The notes under the pieces were generated by a model, which was not told where the DNA came from, did no database searches, and saw only the letters and a program-made list of their open reading frames with translations. A stretch of DNA of 64,000 nucleotides from Nematopogon swammerdamellus (taxonomy: Eukaryota > Arthropoda > Insecta > Lepidoptera > Adelidae), in NCBI GenBank assembly GCA_946902875.1, contig OX336343.1, positions 10,653,754 to 10,717,753 on the forward strand. Direction: 5' to 3'. Below are positions 43,515-54,794 of the stretch, piece after piece (position 1 is the first letter of the stretch; each line of letters starts with the position of its first letter). The position numbers and the translations under genes were made by a program.

Positions 43515-44960
43515 CTATCACACAAACACACACAACACCAAGAATTAGTGTCTGAAAAAGTACAATTCCAAATACATTTGCGATGAAAACAAAAAAGAGG
43601 ATTTTTTTTTTTTTTTTAGGACTTATTAGATATTCCTACGATATGTCCTTTGACCAATGAATTAATGACCTTCTTCAGTACGAGGAAATATTTTTAAGCG
43701 CTTATTTTTCCCCCAAAACTGTGGGCGGTAATCAAGCCAAAGACAATTCGTCAACATTTTAACATGGAATAAAAGAGTCGAGATCGTTAATTCGTTAAGC
43801 TGAGTTGGGTGCGGGCTCCTCTGTCTGAAACTTGATTCTTTCCCAATCAATTGTTAGACAGATTAATTAAATTTGGAAATATTAGCTTTGTCTTCAAAAC
43901 AAAATACCAAACAATCAATCGACGTTCGCTTTGGCCAAGAATATAAGTGTTGTACATTTCGTTGAAATTAGCTGAAACCTAAAACTCACTTGTCGAGGAG
44001 CTAAGACGTTACACCTACATACGTGTCTTCAAATATTTGTCCTCTAATAATCTCTAATCGACTTATGCCAAATTGGAAAAACTCTAAGCTGCGATGAGAG
44101 GGCATAAGAACGAAAATAATTCGCTGTCAAAATATAGTATTTTGTCACGGCGCGGTGGTGAATCGGTTAACTACTCTTAAAAGTAGATACGAGTATTACA
44201 GCACTTGTTTCACAGATTATAGTCAAGTTATATTAATATAATTTTGACAAATTCTTATAGTGATTGATGTTCCTGATAATCAATTTCGATACCTGCCTAC
44301 CATGCCTACCCATGATGGTACAAGAACAGTGAAATCTGCCCGGTTCCCCGATACGTCGATAGCGAGACATTTTATTTATGTCATGGAAGCGACGCGACGG
44401 GTCGGAAAATATTTTGCTCGACACAATAATACACTTATCGACCCGTCACACCAACCCATAATCATTTTAGCTGGAAATACTTCGAGAATGAAGGCGAAGA
44501 CTCCGACTTAATTGATTGAGGAAAAGAAAAGAAAATATTGAAAACGGTTGAAACTGTGCGGCGGACGTAGATAAGTTCAAGTCATAAGATCAACATTTGC
44601 AAAATGAGCAACTTTCAGTGCATAGTAGTATAATTCTGTTAATATATTACAAAAATCGCAAGATATTTAATTTAAAAAGCAAACTTACAAGTTTGCTGTA
44701 TTAAAAAGATGTATTACAATACAGCTTTTTAAAAAGATAAAGAGAAGGGGAATAGAAAGAGAATGGTGAACGAAAATAAGAAAGAGATATCATACGTTTA
44801 ATGACCAAATAAAGTGAAAGTGGAGGGGAAAAAGCAAAGTAAAGACAGAAAAGAGATAGATAAACACATTAATAAGAAGGATAAGAACATAATACGAATA
44901 AACAAATACATGACCTATTATATACAAATTAAAACAGATATAATATGCAATACTACATAC

Positions 44961-45116
44961 CTTTCTGAACGCTATCCTGAAGTTCTCGGAGAGGAAGGCA
45001 TAGAGCAGCGGGTTGACGCAACTGTTCATGTAGGCGAGGACGTGGGAGACGATCTGTACCGTCACGGTGAAGTACGTGATCTCGTAGAGCTCCAAACTCT
45101 TCAGTAGCAGGATCAG
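44961..45116 (-). CDS. Allatostatin A receptor-like GPCR, penultimate coding exon (TM7 and helix 8)
   Basis: Exactly 52 codons between acceptor GATTGTCCAAAG and donor AAG|GTATGT. The exon encodes LILLLKSLELYEITYFTVTV, then QIVSHVLAYMNSCVNPLLYA, then FLSENFRIAFRK. NSCVNPLLYA is the NPxxY helix-7 motif and FLSENFRIAFRK is the helix-8 start of a class A peptide GPCR. The sequence HVLAY.NSC.NP.LYAFLSENFR.AFRK is typical of the insect allatostatin A (galanin-like) receptors; kinin- or other galanin-type peptide receptors are the alternative. The protein acts at the plasma membrane as a G-protein-coupled neuropeptide receptor. TM1-TM6 exons were not found on the - strand from 45117 to 64000, so at least one long intron is implied, or the exons lie beyond the window. 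Confidence 0.85.
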
Positions 45117-46038
45117 CTTTGGACAATCACAGACGGAAATAGTTAGAGAATAACTCCTTTTGATGAGTTTTGTTGAATTTGTGATGTTAACACATCATAA
45201 ACTCAAGCACCTGTTATCCACCGAGTATTCGCAAGAAACATGTAACTCAATGCCAACAAAAATGGCAGTTTGGTAAGATACTGTATTTTACTGATTTTGT
45301 GTTTAGAAAATAAATAAATGAATGATATAAATGCTCTAATACATTATTACTGTTAGTATATTTTGTTACACATTTAGTATTTGTTGAATGTATGTCAGTA
45401 GTCTAGAATTAACAGTATAAATGTAACATTTTGTGTGCCACACTTTTGACGAAAAACGTGATATTTCTGCCAATGTGAGAACGTGATCCATGAGATAATA
45501 TGCTCCGTGTTAAAGTTTTCTGAAAATGTTTAAACTGCACATTCGCAGATTTATGACGGGAAAACCTGAATAATAAATATAATATATAGTCCAGGTGTAT
45601 TTTTTCCATTTGATGTCATATTGCTTTGATGATAATTCAGTACCTAGTCTGCCTACGACCTTAAATATATTTCTTCCTTTTTTTCTTCTCACAAATCAGA
45701 GTCGGAAAGCTGAGTATACACCCGGCAGATTTCCATATTTCTTTCCAATTGAGATCAAGGAGACGTCAAAAGAAGAGTAACAAATTGTTAAGAAACACAT
45801 CTAGCCGACAATAAAGCAGTAGTACATTCTCGAGGCGAAGCTTAGGATATTTTTTCTACTAGATGTACGCACATACATATTTATGTTACAATCTAGGCTA
45901 CACTTGAAATATCGCATAGCGGTAGCTGACGTTTATATTATGTGAATAGGCTTAAAATTTCACGTGAGCGAAGGCGCAAGCAAGTCGCAGATGCCATACG
46001 AAGCTTTTTTCCTATCTGTTTCCGCGGTTATTCTATAT
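45117..46038. other. Receptor intron or upstream sequence, nothing else recognised
   Basis: AT-rich; short frames without features. No TM6-encoding exon (expected CWxP motif on the - strand) was seen. Confidence 0.4.
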
Positions 46039-46956
46039 TAGCTTTTGACCGCGGCTTTGCTCGCGTTAAATTCTTATTTAATAAGTAAGAAAGAAGGCCG
46101 AGCTGCGTTCCAGCGTTACCTTTATTTCGGCGCGCTTAACAATTCGGTATTTAAGAGAGCCACATCTTAGCGTAACCGGAACTGAATTTTATTTAGCCTA
46201 TCTTATGTCACGTATAGTTAAATGTGTTTATACTAAGTTTCATCGAATTCGAATGATCGGTTTATGAATTATGGAGGAACATGCTTACAGAAAATATTTC
46301 TAAAAGTCATCAATTAGTTTTACCTAGTATCATACATGGAGTCTACAAACGCAATATCTCGTGGGTCGCCTGCCAAAGTTCACTAAATGCTAAAATCATA
46401 ATCATGAAATAAATGCATTTAAAGTTTTTTAATACGTTATTATTTTTATTACAGAAAAACCTTAACAGATAAAGAGGTAATTTTTTTGGCACATAGTGGC
46501 ACGATATAATATCCATTATTATGAATTTACAAAATGCAGGACACATGGAAGAAAAACGAGAAAAGTTAGTTTTCGTAGTTAACGATTTTTTTTTAACACC
46601 AGTTTTAGTCAATGCTTTTGTGATTGTTTGAACTGAGTTTTCGCATTTAGTGAGTTCTTGGTGCAAAAATTACACCAGCAAAGGTTCACTATAAATTATA
46701 GTGAATTTTCGCTGGCATCTTTACTTCGAATAATGAATTTAGTGAAACTCTTAATCTCTATTTCAGATGGAAATCGTGAAGATAGGATTTTTAGTGATTT
46801 TTTTCTGGATAGAGAAAAAAAAAACAAAGTTGCCAGGTTAAAAAAGTCATTTTCGAAAAAAAATGCATTTAGTGAACTTCGGCTGGCGACCCACGACTCA
46901 TAAAACAAAGTAACTTACTTCATGACCATCCCTTACAGATTTATTATTAGTATTGA
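46039..46956 (-). mobile_element. Simple Helitron-like element carrying one minisatellite monomer, split by a DNA transposon
   Basis: On the - strand it starts TCAATACTAATAATAAATC (46956) and ends GCGGTCAAAAGCTAA (terminal CTAG mutated). Only one partial GGCCGAGCTGCGTTC unit is present (46092-46112). The element is interrupted at 46361-46894. Confidence 0.7.
46361..46894. mobile_element. TIR DNA element nested in the Helitron-like copy
   Basis: Terminal inverted repeats of about 33 bp: GTGGGTCGCCTGCCAAAGTT then CACTAAATGC on the left, and GCATTTAGTGAACTTCGGCT then GGCGACCCAC on the right. The intact family reads ATCTCATAAAACAAAG at this point (copy at 48210-48225); here CTC appears on both sides, consistent with a 3-bp target duplication. 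The 534-bp interior has repeated TTTAGTGAA words but no transposase, so the element is non-autonomous. Superfamily not assigned. Confidence 0.75.
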
Positions 46957-46969
46957 TGATACATCGATT

Positions 46970-47122
46970 ACTGGAGCCATGTCCTCAACACTGACAGCGC
47001 CGATGCAAGCTATGATTGACCTGCATCCTTTGAACATTCATGTGCAGATGGAGGCAAGGATGGCCATGCTACGGGCAGTTGTCGGTGGTAGGGACAAATG
47101 GCACTCTAAAGTAACGACTTAA
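46970..47122 (+). pseudogene. LINE RT/RNase H linker fragment
   Basis: The + frame reads ITGAMSSTLTAPMQAMIDLH, PLNIHVQMEARMAMLR. This matches the 'TGA...TPT.A....L.L.PL.I....EAR' segment of R1/Jockey-type LINE polyproteins. Isolated fragment. Confidence 0.65.
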
Positions 47123-47470
47123 AAACATTTACCGTGAACATGATGAGGGAGTATAATATCTAAGCTCTCATTCCTCCAATTTAATTTATTTCAGATTTCA
47201 ATTTGAAATCAATTACAGCGTTCTTAGTCCCACCGTCATTGGTCCGAAGAAGAATGGTTCCGCAATCAAAATAACGATCAATACCCTGTTTATTGGCTCG
47301 TAGGCAGGACAATGAAGCGTACCTGTTCACTAATGAGTAACTCTCAAGACTGTTTGCAATTTCAGCGGAAATTTTATCTTGAATCGGTGTGAATTATATT
47401 ATATACGGGGTTTCATTTACATATATACATACATAACGTCATGCCCGTTTTCTCATGGGGTGAGCAGTAA
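47123..47470. other. Intergenic DNA, nothing firm
   Basis: May continue the decayed LINE; no clear motif. Confidence 0.35.
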
Positions 47471-47807
47471 CGACATCACCTACAACATCCGGGATGTCAG
47501 CTCATAACACCTTGGTGAACTAGGTGCCATGTCAGTGCTTCCCTTCGGTCGTGCCGGCTACACTGAACTGGACGGAAAACACGAGCTCGTCCGACTTTTC
47601 ATTCAGTGCGGTGGTATCAACCCGGGCGGGTCAAACCCTAACACCTAAGGTAAGAAGGGAAGGGACCTACAGTTTTACGTGGAATCCGAACCACGGTCAG
47701 CCTCCAACGGTCGAGCGGTCATCCATCCAAGTACTGACCGCGCCCACGTGTGCTTATGATCACGAGCGACAGTCGACCGATAGTACCACTGAGCTACCGA
47801 GGCTGAC
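47471..47807 (-). mobile_element. SINE-A, good copy, reverse orientation
   Basis: - strand head from 47807: GCCTCGGTAGCTCAGTGGTA (A-box-like), the 5S-like block GGGCGCGGTCAGTACTTGG...ATGGATGACCGC at 47747-47715, and CGTGGTTCGGATTCCACG. The body is AAAACTGTAGGTCCCTTCC, TTGATACCACCGCACTGAAT and CCGTCCAGTTCAGTGTAGCC. The tail is truncated at ATGTCGTT. Confidence 0.8.
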
Positions 47808-48125
47808 CAATATGTCCAAAATATCGCAAAATAAAAATAATATAACATGACTACATATATTTATTTATCTAATACTATGATTTTAAGTCGCTTCAAATTT
47901 CTCTCGCCACTGAATTTCAGAACAATAGAGAAGGTAAAACAATAAAATCGTGAATCTCGCACGTCTTCGCATAAATATCGTGGATAGACAATGTTTGTGC
48001 ACGTATTAGCATTCCATTTGAATAACAAACCCCAGCCAAAATATATTTGGTTTGTGGCATCAGTAGATGTCCACTTCCGTTTCTAGGAATAAAAGTAGCT
48101 TAAGTAAATTATTTTCCTATTGTCG
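47808..48125. other. Intergenic DNA, nothing recognised
   Basis: AT-rich sequence between a SINE-A copy and a Helitron-like fragment. Confidence 0.35.
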
Positions 48126-48267
48126 ATCGTATCATACACACAGAAAAGATTTCTAAAAATCGTCAATTTAGTTTTAGTATCATACATAGAGTGTACAAAC
48201 GCAGTATCTCATAAAACAAAGTAACTAACTCCATGACTATCCCTTACAGATTTATTATTAGTATTGA
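48126..48267 (-). mobile_element. 5' part of the Helitron-like element
   Basis: Contains CTAAAAATCGTCAATTTAG, GCAGTATCTCATAAAACAAA and ends (on +) TTATTATTAGTATTGA. Serves as the uninterrupted reference for the insertion at 46361. Confidence 0.75.
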
Positions 48268-48784
48268 TTGATGATATGATATATTAATGTACCTATGTAC
48301 TTGCATAATTTCTCATTATATGTTCAAAAGTACTATCTGTTGGTTTAGAATATATTAACAAACAGTTTAAAATAGTTTTTCACTAAAACGTATATTCAGA
48401 TGTAAAATTCACCAGAACACACAATTCATCGTTTATTTATTTCTTCTCTGCCACTCCACACTTTTTCATAATAACCCAAAGGTTGGCTGGGGGAGAACGC
48501 CTACGGTGTTAAGCTGTACCTTTTGCAAATAATTTTTTCAATTGCAATAAATATATTTTGATTTGATTTGATTTGAATAAAATTTTTGTTTATGAACAAA
48601 TGATTGATTGATGTTTATGAAAAAATTAATGATTCAATATGGTTCATCATAATTTGTATTTTGTCCCGTTCTGTGATATAATCTCATGAAAGAATGAAGC
48701 AAGAAATCATTTTTGTATAATGAAACTGTAGTACTTATAACACCTTGATAGATACTTAAGCTAGCATAATCAGATAAGTGTAAT
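48268..48784. other. Intergenic DNA, nothing recognised
   Basis: AT-rich, with TTTGA repeats near 48555-48575. Confidence 0.35.
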
Positions 48785-49250
48785 TTCTTTGACAAGGAGG
48801 CCAACAGAAGGATTCAGCTAGGCTGGGCGGCATTTGGGAAACTCCGCCACATCTGCCAGTAATAGTACGGAGCGGAAAATTTAAAGTCGCTCAGCAAGCT
48901 ATGGAAAGAGCAATGCTCGGCATTTCTTTGACCGATAAAATCCGTAACGACGTGATACGTCAAAGAACTAAGGTAGTCGACATTGCAAAGAAAATAAGCA
49001 AGCTGAAGTGGCAGTGGGCTGGGCACATCTGTCGCAGACCCGACAACCGATGGGGTAGACGGGTGATCGAATGGAGGCCACGTACAAGCAAACGTAGCGT
49101 GGGACGCCCCCCGGCTAGGTGGGCAGATGACCTAAAAAAGGTAGCCGGGAGTGGATGGATGAGAAGAGCGGAAGACCGCGTGTGGTGGCGTGCCTTGGGA
49201 GAGGCCTATGTCCAGCAGTGGACCGGGGCAGGCTGATGATGATGATGATG
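48785..49250 (+). pseudogene. LINE (RT polyprotein) C-terminal fragment with (TGA)n tail
   Basis: The frame 48901-49236 (MERAMLGISLTDKIRNDVIR, KLKWQWAGHICRRPDNRWG, RSVGRPPARWADDL, EDRVWWRALGEAYVQQWT) is a C-terminal block found very widely in lepidopteran LINE polyproteins. The upstream part (FGKLRHI-like, 48830-48860) is in a different frame with stops. The 3' end is CCAGCAGTGGACCGGGGCAG, then TGATGATGATGATG. The fragment at 7398-7460 is the same terminus. Confidence 0.85.
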
Positions 49251-49723
49251 AATTTCTAAGAAGCAGAATTTAATCAAGCTCTTTTTATTTTATGTTCCAC
49301 CTAAACAGATTACAATCCTTTGATGAGGTTGGTCAAAGATTTTTCCCGTATACAGCTTTTAGGGAAATTACTCGCGAACGAAACTCCGAGGGAGTACAAA
49401 TTACGGAAAACGCGTGAGAGTGCACACAATGCGGCCGTCGTAATACATTTTGTTGACGCACCTGAGGTATATATACCTACCCATACACTAAAACTAAACC
49501 CTCACACACACATTATATAGTTTAACTGAAAATGAGAGGTTGCTTTAAGCTTCTTCTGCTTCCAAAGATGGGATGATTGGTAATTTATTTTGCCATAATA
49601 AAAGTTAATAGATTCAAAATAATGATGATAGAATTGAAATTAAAACTAGTAGTAATGAAATTTGATTAAACGATAGACTACATAAGAACTACCGTACCGT
49701 ACTGTGTGGGGCCGGTACTTGAA
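49251..49723. other. Intergenic DNA, nothing recognised
   Basis: The short + frame at 49320-49520 has no recognisable features. Confidence 0.35.
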
Positions 49724-50005
49724 AATAATAGCCGCACTGCATCTCTCCCCGCGCATGTGGTAAAAGGCGACTAAGGGATAAGGACAAGATGCCGTCCTAA
49801 AGGGCGACAGGATACGCGGTCCTTCCACCGAGTCATGCAGCAGGTGGGACTTCGTGCCTTGCTTGCTGCTTGATACTTACCTTGCCCTAATACTTTGCTA
49901 AACGTGGTGGTCGGTGCTGTGCTGCAATTTATCAGAGTTCTTGCAGCGCAACACCGATTACTCTGCTTAATCCGATTGTCGGGATACAAAGTGTGGTGTG
50001 TAGGT
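49724..50005 (-). repeat. Dispersed repeat C, reverse orientation
   Basis: GCCGCACTGCATCTCTCCCC, CCGAGTCATGCAGCAGGTGG, CTAAACGTGGTGGTCGGTGC and ATTGTCGGGATACAAAGTGT. One of the longest copies of the family. Confidence 0.75.
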
Positions 50006-50659
50006 ATCAAGGAACTAAGCAGAATTCAGAATACTTTAGATTTACCACTAGAAAAGAAAGGCTTCATGTTATTTTTATCCAACATTATTTTTCTTTAGTT
50101 TGCACACAGTTGAGATGCTACCATTTTGTTGTGTCGACCCACACAAAAATATTCAAAAAAACTCCCTCAAGATAAAATTGTTTTCTACACCTTAATTAGA
50201 TTTTTTCTTTGTTTATTGCTTTGTAAAACTTAGTATGTAGTAGTAGTAGTTATCTTATTCATTCTTTTATTTAGTGAAATATTAAATGCTAAATATGAAC
50301 ATTTCTAAATAAAAAAAACTAAATAAAACTGTTCTCTCACGGGAAAAATAAATTTATGAAACATAAACGACCAGCTAATAATAGGTTTTAGAAACCAATG
50401 AAAGAAAAACAAAATCGAAATCAGACAAATTTTATTGTAGAAAAGAGGTTTTTCCCGAGAGAGGTTTTTGAATATTTTTGTATGAACCGACACAACAAAA
50501 TGGTAGCCTCTTAAGATATCCATCTCCCATGAAAAGGCAGCTCCGGCAGAAAAACACATTTTAATTTAATGCACATTTAAGTAGTACCGCGCCCGCAGCG
50601 CTCCACTTTGAGATAATTTAAAGAAGTTCTAACTTTGAAAACCTGGTCTGCCGGGGATG
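50006..50659. other. Intergenic DNA with a loose inverted relation
   Basis: 50110-50180 (CCATTTTGTTGTGTCGACCC, AAAAATATTCAAAAA) is mirrored by 50468-50510 (TTTTTGAATATTTTTGT, CGACACAACAAAATGGTAGC). This indicates a foldback element of about 400 bp. No gene seen. Confidence 0.5.
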
Positions 50660-51075
50660 GGAGGAAATGTTTTTTGTCATGTGGCGCCGACCCACCCATA
50701 AGGTTTCATAGACATTGTCGTACGCGGGGTTGCGAATGTCACGCCCCGCCGCCGGCCAGACAGGCGCCTCGCCCATAGTAAAAATAAAAAAAACCGACCA
50801 AGTGCGAGTGGAACTCGCGCACCGAGGGTTCGGTATCACCATGTCATGGTCAGCGCCACTCACGCCATCTATGGATTAGTTTGTAATGGTTCATACTGTT
50901 TTCGGTAGATGGCGCGCATAGTTATATCGGCCATAATAACACATATTCTGTGAAAACTTTTCATTTGTGGCTACCTATTACGGTTCAAGAGATACAGCCG
51001 ACGGACAGACAGACAGACAGACGGCGTAGGCTTAGTAATAGCGTCCCGTACGAAGGATAAGGAAGCCTAAAAATT
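50660..51075 (-). repeat. LINE 3' tail followed by dispersed repeat D
   Basis: 50660-50775 is a - strand LINE tail (GCGAATGTCACGCC, CAGACAGGCGCC). 50790-51075 is a family D copy (AAACCGACCAAGTGCGAGTG ... GGAAGCCTAAAAA). Confidence 0.65.
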
Positions 51076-51107
51076 ACATCTTATTACTTTAAGTGAGCTA
51101 AACTTGT

Positions 51108-51652
51108 ATACACGGTGTTGCAACCCCAACCGTAAAACCCAAAAGGGGTGATTCTGTACGTGAAATAGAACAACTTTTGTTCTACGACTTTTTTATTTGA
51201 AGAAAAAAAAAATGTTTTTCTCCATACATTTTGAGAATAGGTACCTATTTAAAATTTGTATGGAAAGAATAATTTTTTGTTTGTTTCAAAAATTTTTTTA
51301 TCTTCACAGAAGTTGTTTAGTTTCACATATTATAGAATAACCCCCGCTAAAAATATTACGGGGGCAACTGCAACACCGTTCTTACACGGTGTTGCATTTG
51401 CCCCCGTAATATTTTTAACTGACATAAGGGGGTTATTCTATATGTGAAACTAAACAACTTCTGTGGCGATTTTTTGAAACAAACAAAATATTTTTTTCAC
51501 ACCAATTTTAAATACCTACCTATTCTCAAAATGAATGGAGAAAAAAAAATTGTTTTTCTTCAAATTAAAAAGTCGTAGAACAAAAGTTGTTCTATTTCAC
51601 GTACAGAATCATCCCCTTTTGGGTTTTACGGTTGGGGTTTACACCGTGTATA
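51108..51652. mobile_element. 545-bp near-perfect inverted repeat (foldback element)
   Basis: The arms are about 255-270 bp, meeting near 51380. Matching pairs include TATACACGGTGTTGCAACCC / GGGGTTTACACCGTGTATA, GTAGAACAAAAGTTGTTCTA (right arm) with TAGAACAACTTTTGTTCTAC (left arm), AGAAGTTGTTTAGTTTCACA / TGTGAAACTAAACAACTTCT and AATATTACGGGGGCAA / TTGCCCCCGTAATATT. The centre also reads CAACACCGT...ACGGTGTTG. No coding capacity. Confidence 0.9.
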
Positions 51653-51654
51653 AT

Positions 51655-51892
51655 TTTTTTTTATGTAATCCGGTATGGCTGGATGAGTCGGAGGGGCCAA
51701 AGCGCATGCTCCGACCAGCCAATATCACCTTCGAGAAGGCAGGTGCCATACCGGAGACTTCCCTGGATTGCTGGCTATACTGGACTAGAGGAGAACACAA
51801 CCGAGTCTGTTATGCGGCCATCTTACATCCAGTACGGTGGTACCAACGTAGTCGGCTACAATTTGAGCCTACCACCTAGTAAGGGGCAAGGG
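51655..51892 (-). mobile_element. SINE-B 3' part, reverse orientation
   Basis: TTTTTTTTATGTAATCCGGT, GAGTCGGAGGGGCCAAAGCG, CTGGATTGCTGGCTATACTG, CCTACCACCTAGTAAGGGGC. Sits 3 bp from the end of the 545-bp palindrome. Confidence 0.8.
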
Positions 51893-52562
51893 AAGAATTG
51901 GTTTCTCGGAAGCCGCTCTAACGATTTGGATGAAATTTTATATTTAGATAATGTTATTTTTTTTCAAGTTTAGGTGTAGACGCCGCGCCGAGCCAAGCTC
52001 GGTCGCCCAGGTACTATCAACGATATTCTACTTCGTTGGGTACTATGTATTATATTACAGTGGCTTGTGCCCGCGGCTTTGCTCGCGGCAGACTCGGTTT
52101 AATAGCAAATTCGATTTAAATACAACATTAACTAAACTCGCTACTGTACTTACTAAGTGTAAATCGGCCTTAAATCTCGAAACCAACCAAAGAAATGTCA
52201 CGACTTTTTCATATATACGTTATAAATGGCAACACTGGCAATGTATTGGCTCTCTTTTGGCTCGAGATTCGAACTTGCGAATTTATTTTGCTCATTATAC
52301 AAAAATTACACACACAATATTAATATAATATCAAATTTTCTCAAGTTTATCGCGATTCCCGAGGTCAAGGAATCGAATTATATACAAATTGTGCGCCGGT
52401 TGGGAGAAATGTGACAAAGAAAATTCGTAGAGTGCCATCCCGCTCTGACTTTGTTTATCTCGTTCTGGTTTTTCGATTTTAATAGATATTTCACTCGCCT
52501 AATAAAAAAAAAAACAACAAAGTTCAGTCAGTCAATGGTAGAAAACACAGTTTTACATTTAT
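51893..52562. other. Intergenic DNA
   Basis: Near 52062 GTGCCCGCGGCTTTGCTCGC recalls the Helitron-like terminus. Otherwise nothing is recognised; the 125-codon + frame has no domain signature. Confidence 0.4.
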
Positions 52563-52727
52563 AACATACATACATAGCGTCACGCCTGTTTCCCGGTGGG
52601 GTAGGCAGAGACAAGGGACCTCCACGTGCCACGATCCTGACACACCTCTGCCGCCTCTTTCACTCCCATAATGTTCTTCATGCATGCTCGTCGGTTACGG
52701 GTACTACGCACTTGCCCCTTTTTGACA
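52563..52727 (-). pseudogene. RTE-like LINE 3' end, short copy
   Basis: CATACATACATAGCGTCACG, GGGTAGGCAGAGACAAGGG, CATGCATGCTCGTCGG match 6035-6200. The - strand translation gives the end of the same ORF (RRACMKN.MGVKEA, VSA.PTGKQA). Confidence 0.75.
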
Positions 52728-54360
52728 TTTATAACTCCTTCGCAAAAACATTAACATCAGTTAGTTACCTATCTAGATGTCGGCTATGAACACTTTTAGT
52801 TAGCAAATCCTCATACTGACTTAGTATACACTTTGAAAGTAACCTTCCCCATTCAGGCCAGAGCTTCTATTATAAACTTGAAAAGAACTATGTTACAATA
52901 ACCTCACATCGGGTTACCCTATTGTACTCACATTATCGGAAAATTCTCAAGGAACTAGCAGCGAGGGAGGTGACGACAAAGAATTTGAAAGGATGTAATT
53001 GCCAATTGTAATACGGATGAAGTTATACAATAAACAAGAATACGCCGTTTGTCCGTCCGTCTGTCCGTCCGTCGTTCTGTCTGTACGTCCGTCTGTCCTA
53101 CCTTAAAAGAGCTGTATCTTTTAACCGTAACAGCTAGCCCGTTGAAATTTTCACAGAATATGTTTTACTTAGGCTGATATACCAACAAATAATAAACAAG
53201 AAAATTTAAACGTAAAAAATTAAGGGGGTCCTTCGGGGAGAAAGTGTGTTTTCTTGTTCCTGGCAGCTCCTATGGAACCGAAACGGAGCCCATATATTTT
53301 TTCCGCCAATTATCTTGGGCCCGAAACGGACCCCATCTTTATTCTCAAATTACGGTCGCACGAATTGGTCTATTGCTCTTTCAATCGTTGATGGGGGCTA
53401 TAAGTGATACCGGCAATTATGAACTAACCATTTTTCTTGTCTCCAAAGACCAATTATGAATAATAAAACGAACGCTAGCTGTCAGCTGACAGTTTCTTTG
53501 TTCTCCTATTTCTCACGAGTTTCGAGGTGACGCACTTCTGCGAAATTATTTATTATAAGTGTATTCAAGTGCATCTATGAGCTAAAGGTTAGTAAATAGT
53601 GTTATTTATTAGTTATTCTACCAATAGAAGATGCATTACGAGTTCGGGTGGCGACAAAAGTCATATTTTTCGTCGCTCAAAAATGTTTGTTTATTTTTGT
53701 ATGAAATGTGTAAACATGACTTTGGGGGCATATTTTTCATGGAAATATAGCTTATTTTTCCAATTTTCTTCGCATTATTATACAAACATACGATCAGTTG
53801 CAAAATAAAAGAAGGTTTAGTTCAAATAATATATTTATAAAATTGGGAAAAAATATCACGCGCGTGCCATCTCGGAGTTTACGGAATGTCCCAGGATGTT
53901 CATGTTGAACATCCGATTTCGCTGATTTCTGTAAAGAAAACGTATATTATACTTTACTATTTCTAAAAGTATGTTTCTTTACGAGTATTCTGATATAAAT
54001 ATTGTAAAGGTATGTTTTGAATTTATTTTATAATGAATTTTTCAAAAAAAAATTGGGATTTTTTTTTCTACCTAAAATATCTGGTACTTCTAAACAAGGT
54101 AAGCCTCACTGTTTCACATGGATTTTAGGAAATTTTCTAGGCTTTCTAGGACAGAAGAGTTTATAGATCTAACTTTATTAGTTTCCGAAATATCTGCGTT
54201 TATGTCGAGGTCGGCGCTCATGTGCGCGCGCGCCGTCCGCGGGCCACGCCCATGCGGGAGTCTGGGGGCTGTAGACATATTATAACGCGGGAGCGTACAG
54301 GTTAACAACGTTTTCTTGTGTTTGCTCTATCGTAATAACGGTAATATAAACCAGCGTCAA
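52728..54360. other. Intergenic DNA with a family D fragment
   Basis: 53045-53220 is a partial repeat D (GTCCGTCCGTCTGTCC, AGCCCGTTGAAATTTTCACA). The remainder (53221-54360) is unremarkable. 53465-53590, ending GAGCTAAAG|GTTAGT, could hide a non-coding first exon, but there is no independent support. Confidence 0.35.
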
Positions 54361-54492
54361 ACTTGGAGAGATTATAGTGCAAACTCTAAAGTAAAAAAAA
54401 AACCAGCCAGTTACATGGTCGTACGGACGCCTAGGTATTTTTTATGGAAAAAAAGGTGCGCGAGTTCGACTCGCACTTGGCCGGTTTTATAA
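54361..54492 (+). repeat. Dispersed repeat D end fragment
   Basis: Ends GTGCGCGAGTTCGACTCGCA CTTGGCCGGTTTT and runs directly into the candidate exon below. Confidence 0.6.
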
Positions 54493-54517
54493 GATTTAGC
54501 GCTAGTGTTTGGTTAAG

Positions 54518-54671
54518 CGGCTCGCGGGAGGGTTATATTTCGCTTAAGAACAAGTTACTTCGTGATTTAGATACCTTTCAGTTGGTTTTGCACCACCCAT
54601 CTAGTTTGCCCACAACACCAGGCACGGTGGTAGAGTGCGAGGTAGAGAGACTGCTAGTTTGTCAACTTTAT
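54518..54671 (+). CDS. Candidate exon of an unidentified gene (a)
   Basis: An open stretch encoding GSREGYISLKNKLLRDLDTF, QLVLHHPSSLPTTPGTVVEC and EVERLLVCQLY, bounded by a possible acceptor (TTTGGTTAAG) and a weak donor (TAT|GTATTG at 54672). The composition (mixed, leucine-rich, amphipathic) looks like genuine helical protein and not repeat translation. If spliced to 54795 across a 123-bp intron the phases agree. I do not recognise the family. Confidence 0.35.
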
Positions 54672-54794
54672 GTATTGTACAGTTTTTTTTTTTAATTTAA
54701 AGCTGTTGGTAGAGCAGACTGAAAACAAATTATATTTGTGTATGTTTCCAGGTAAGTATAATTATAACAGACTTTATTATTATTTTCTCTAAAG

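Noticed and set aside
54701..54751. 48-nt micro-exon between candidate exons (acceptor TTTAATTTAAAG, donor CAG|GTAAGT)
   Set aside because: The splice sites look good, but it would leave flanking introns of roughly 30-43 bp, too short for an insect gene. Direct joining of 54671 to 54795 is simpler.
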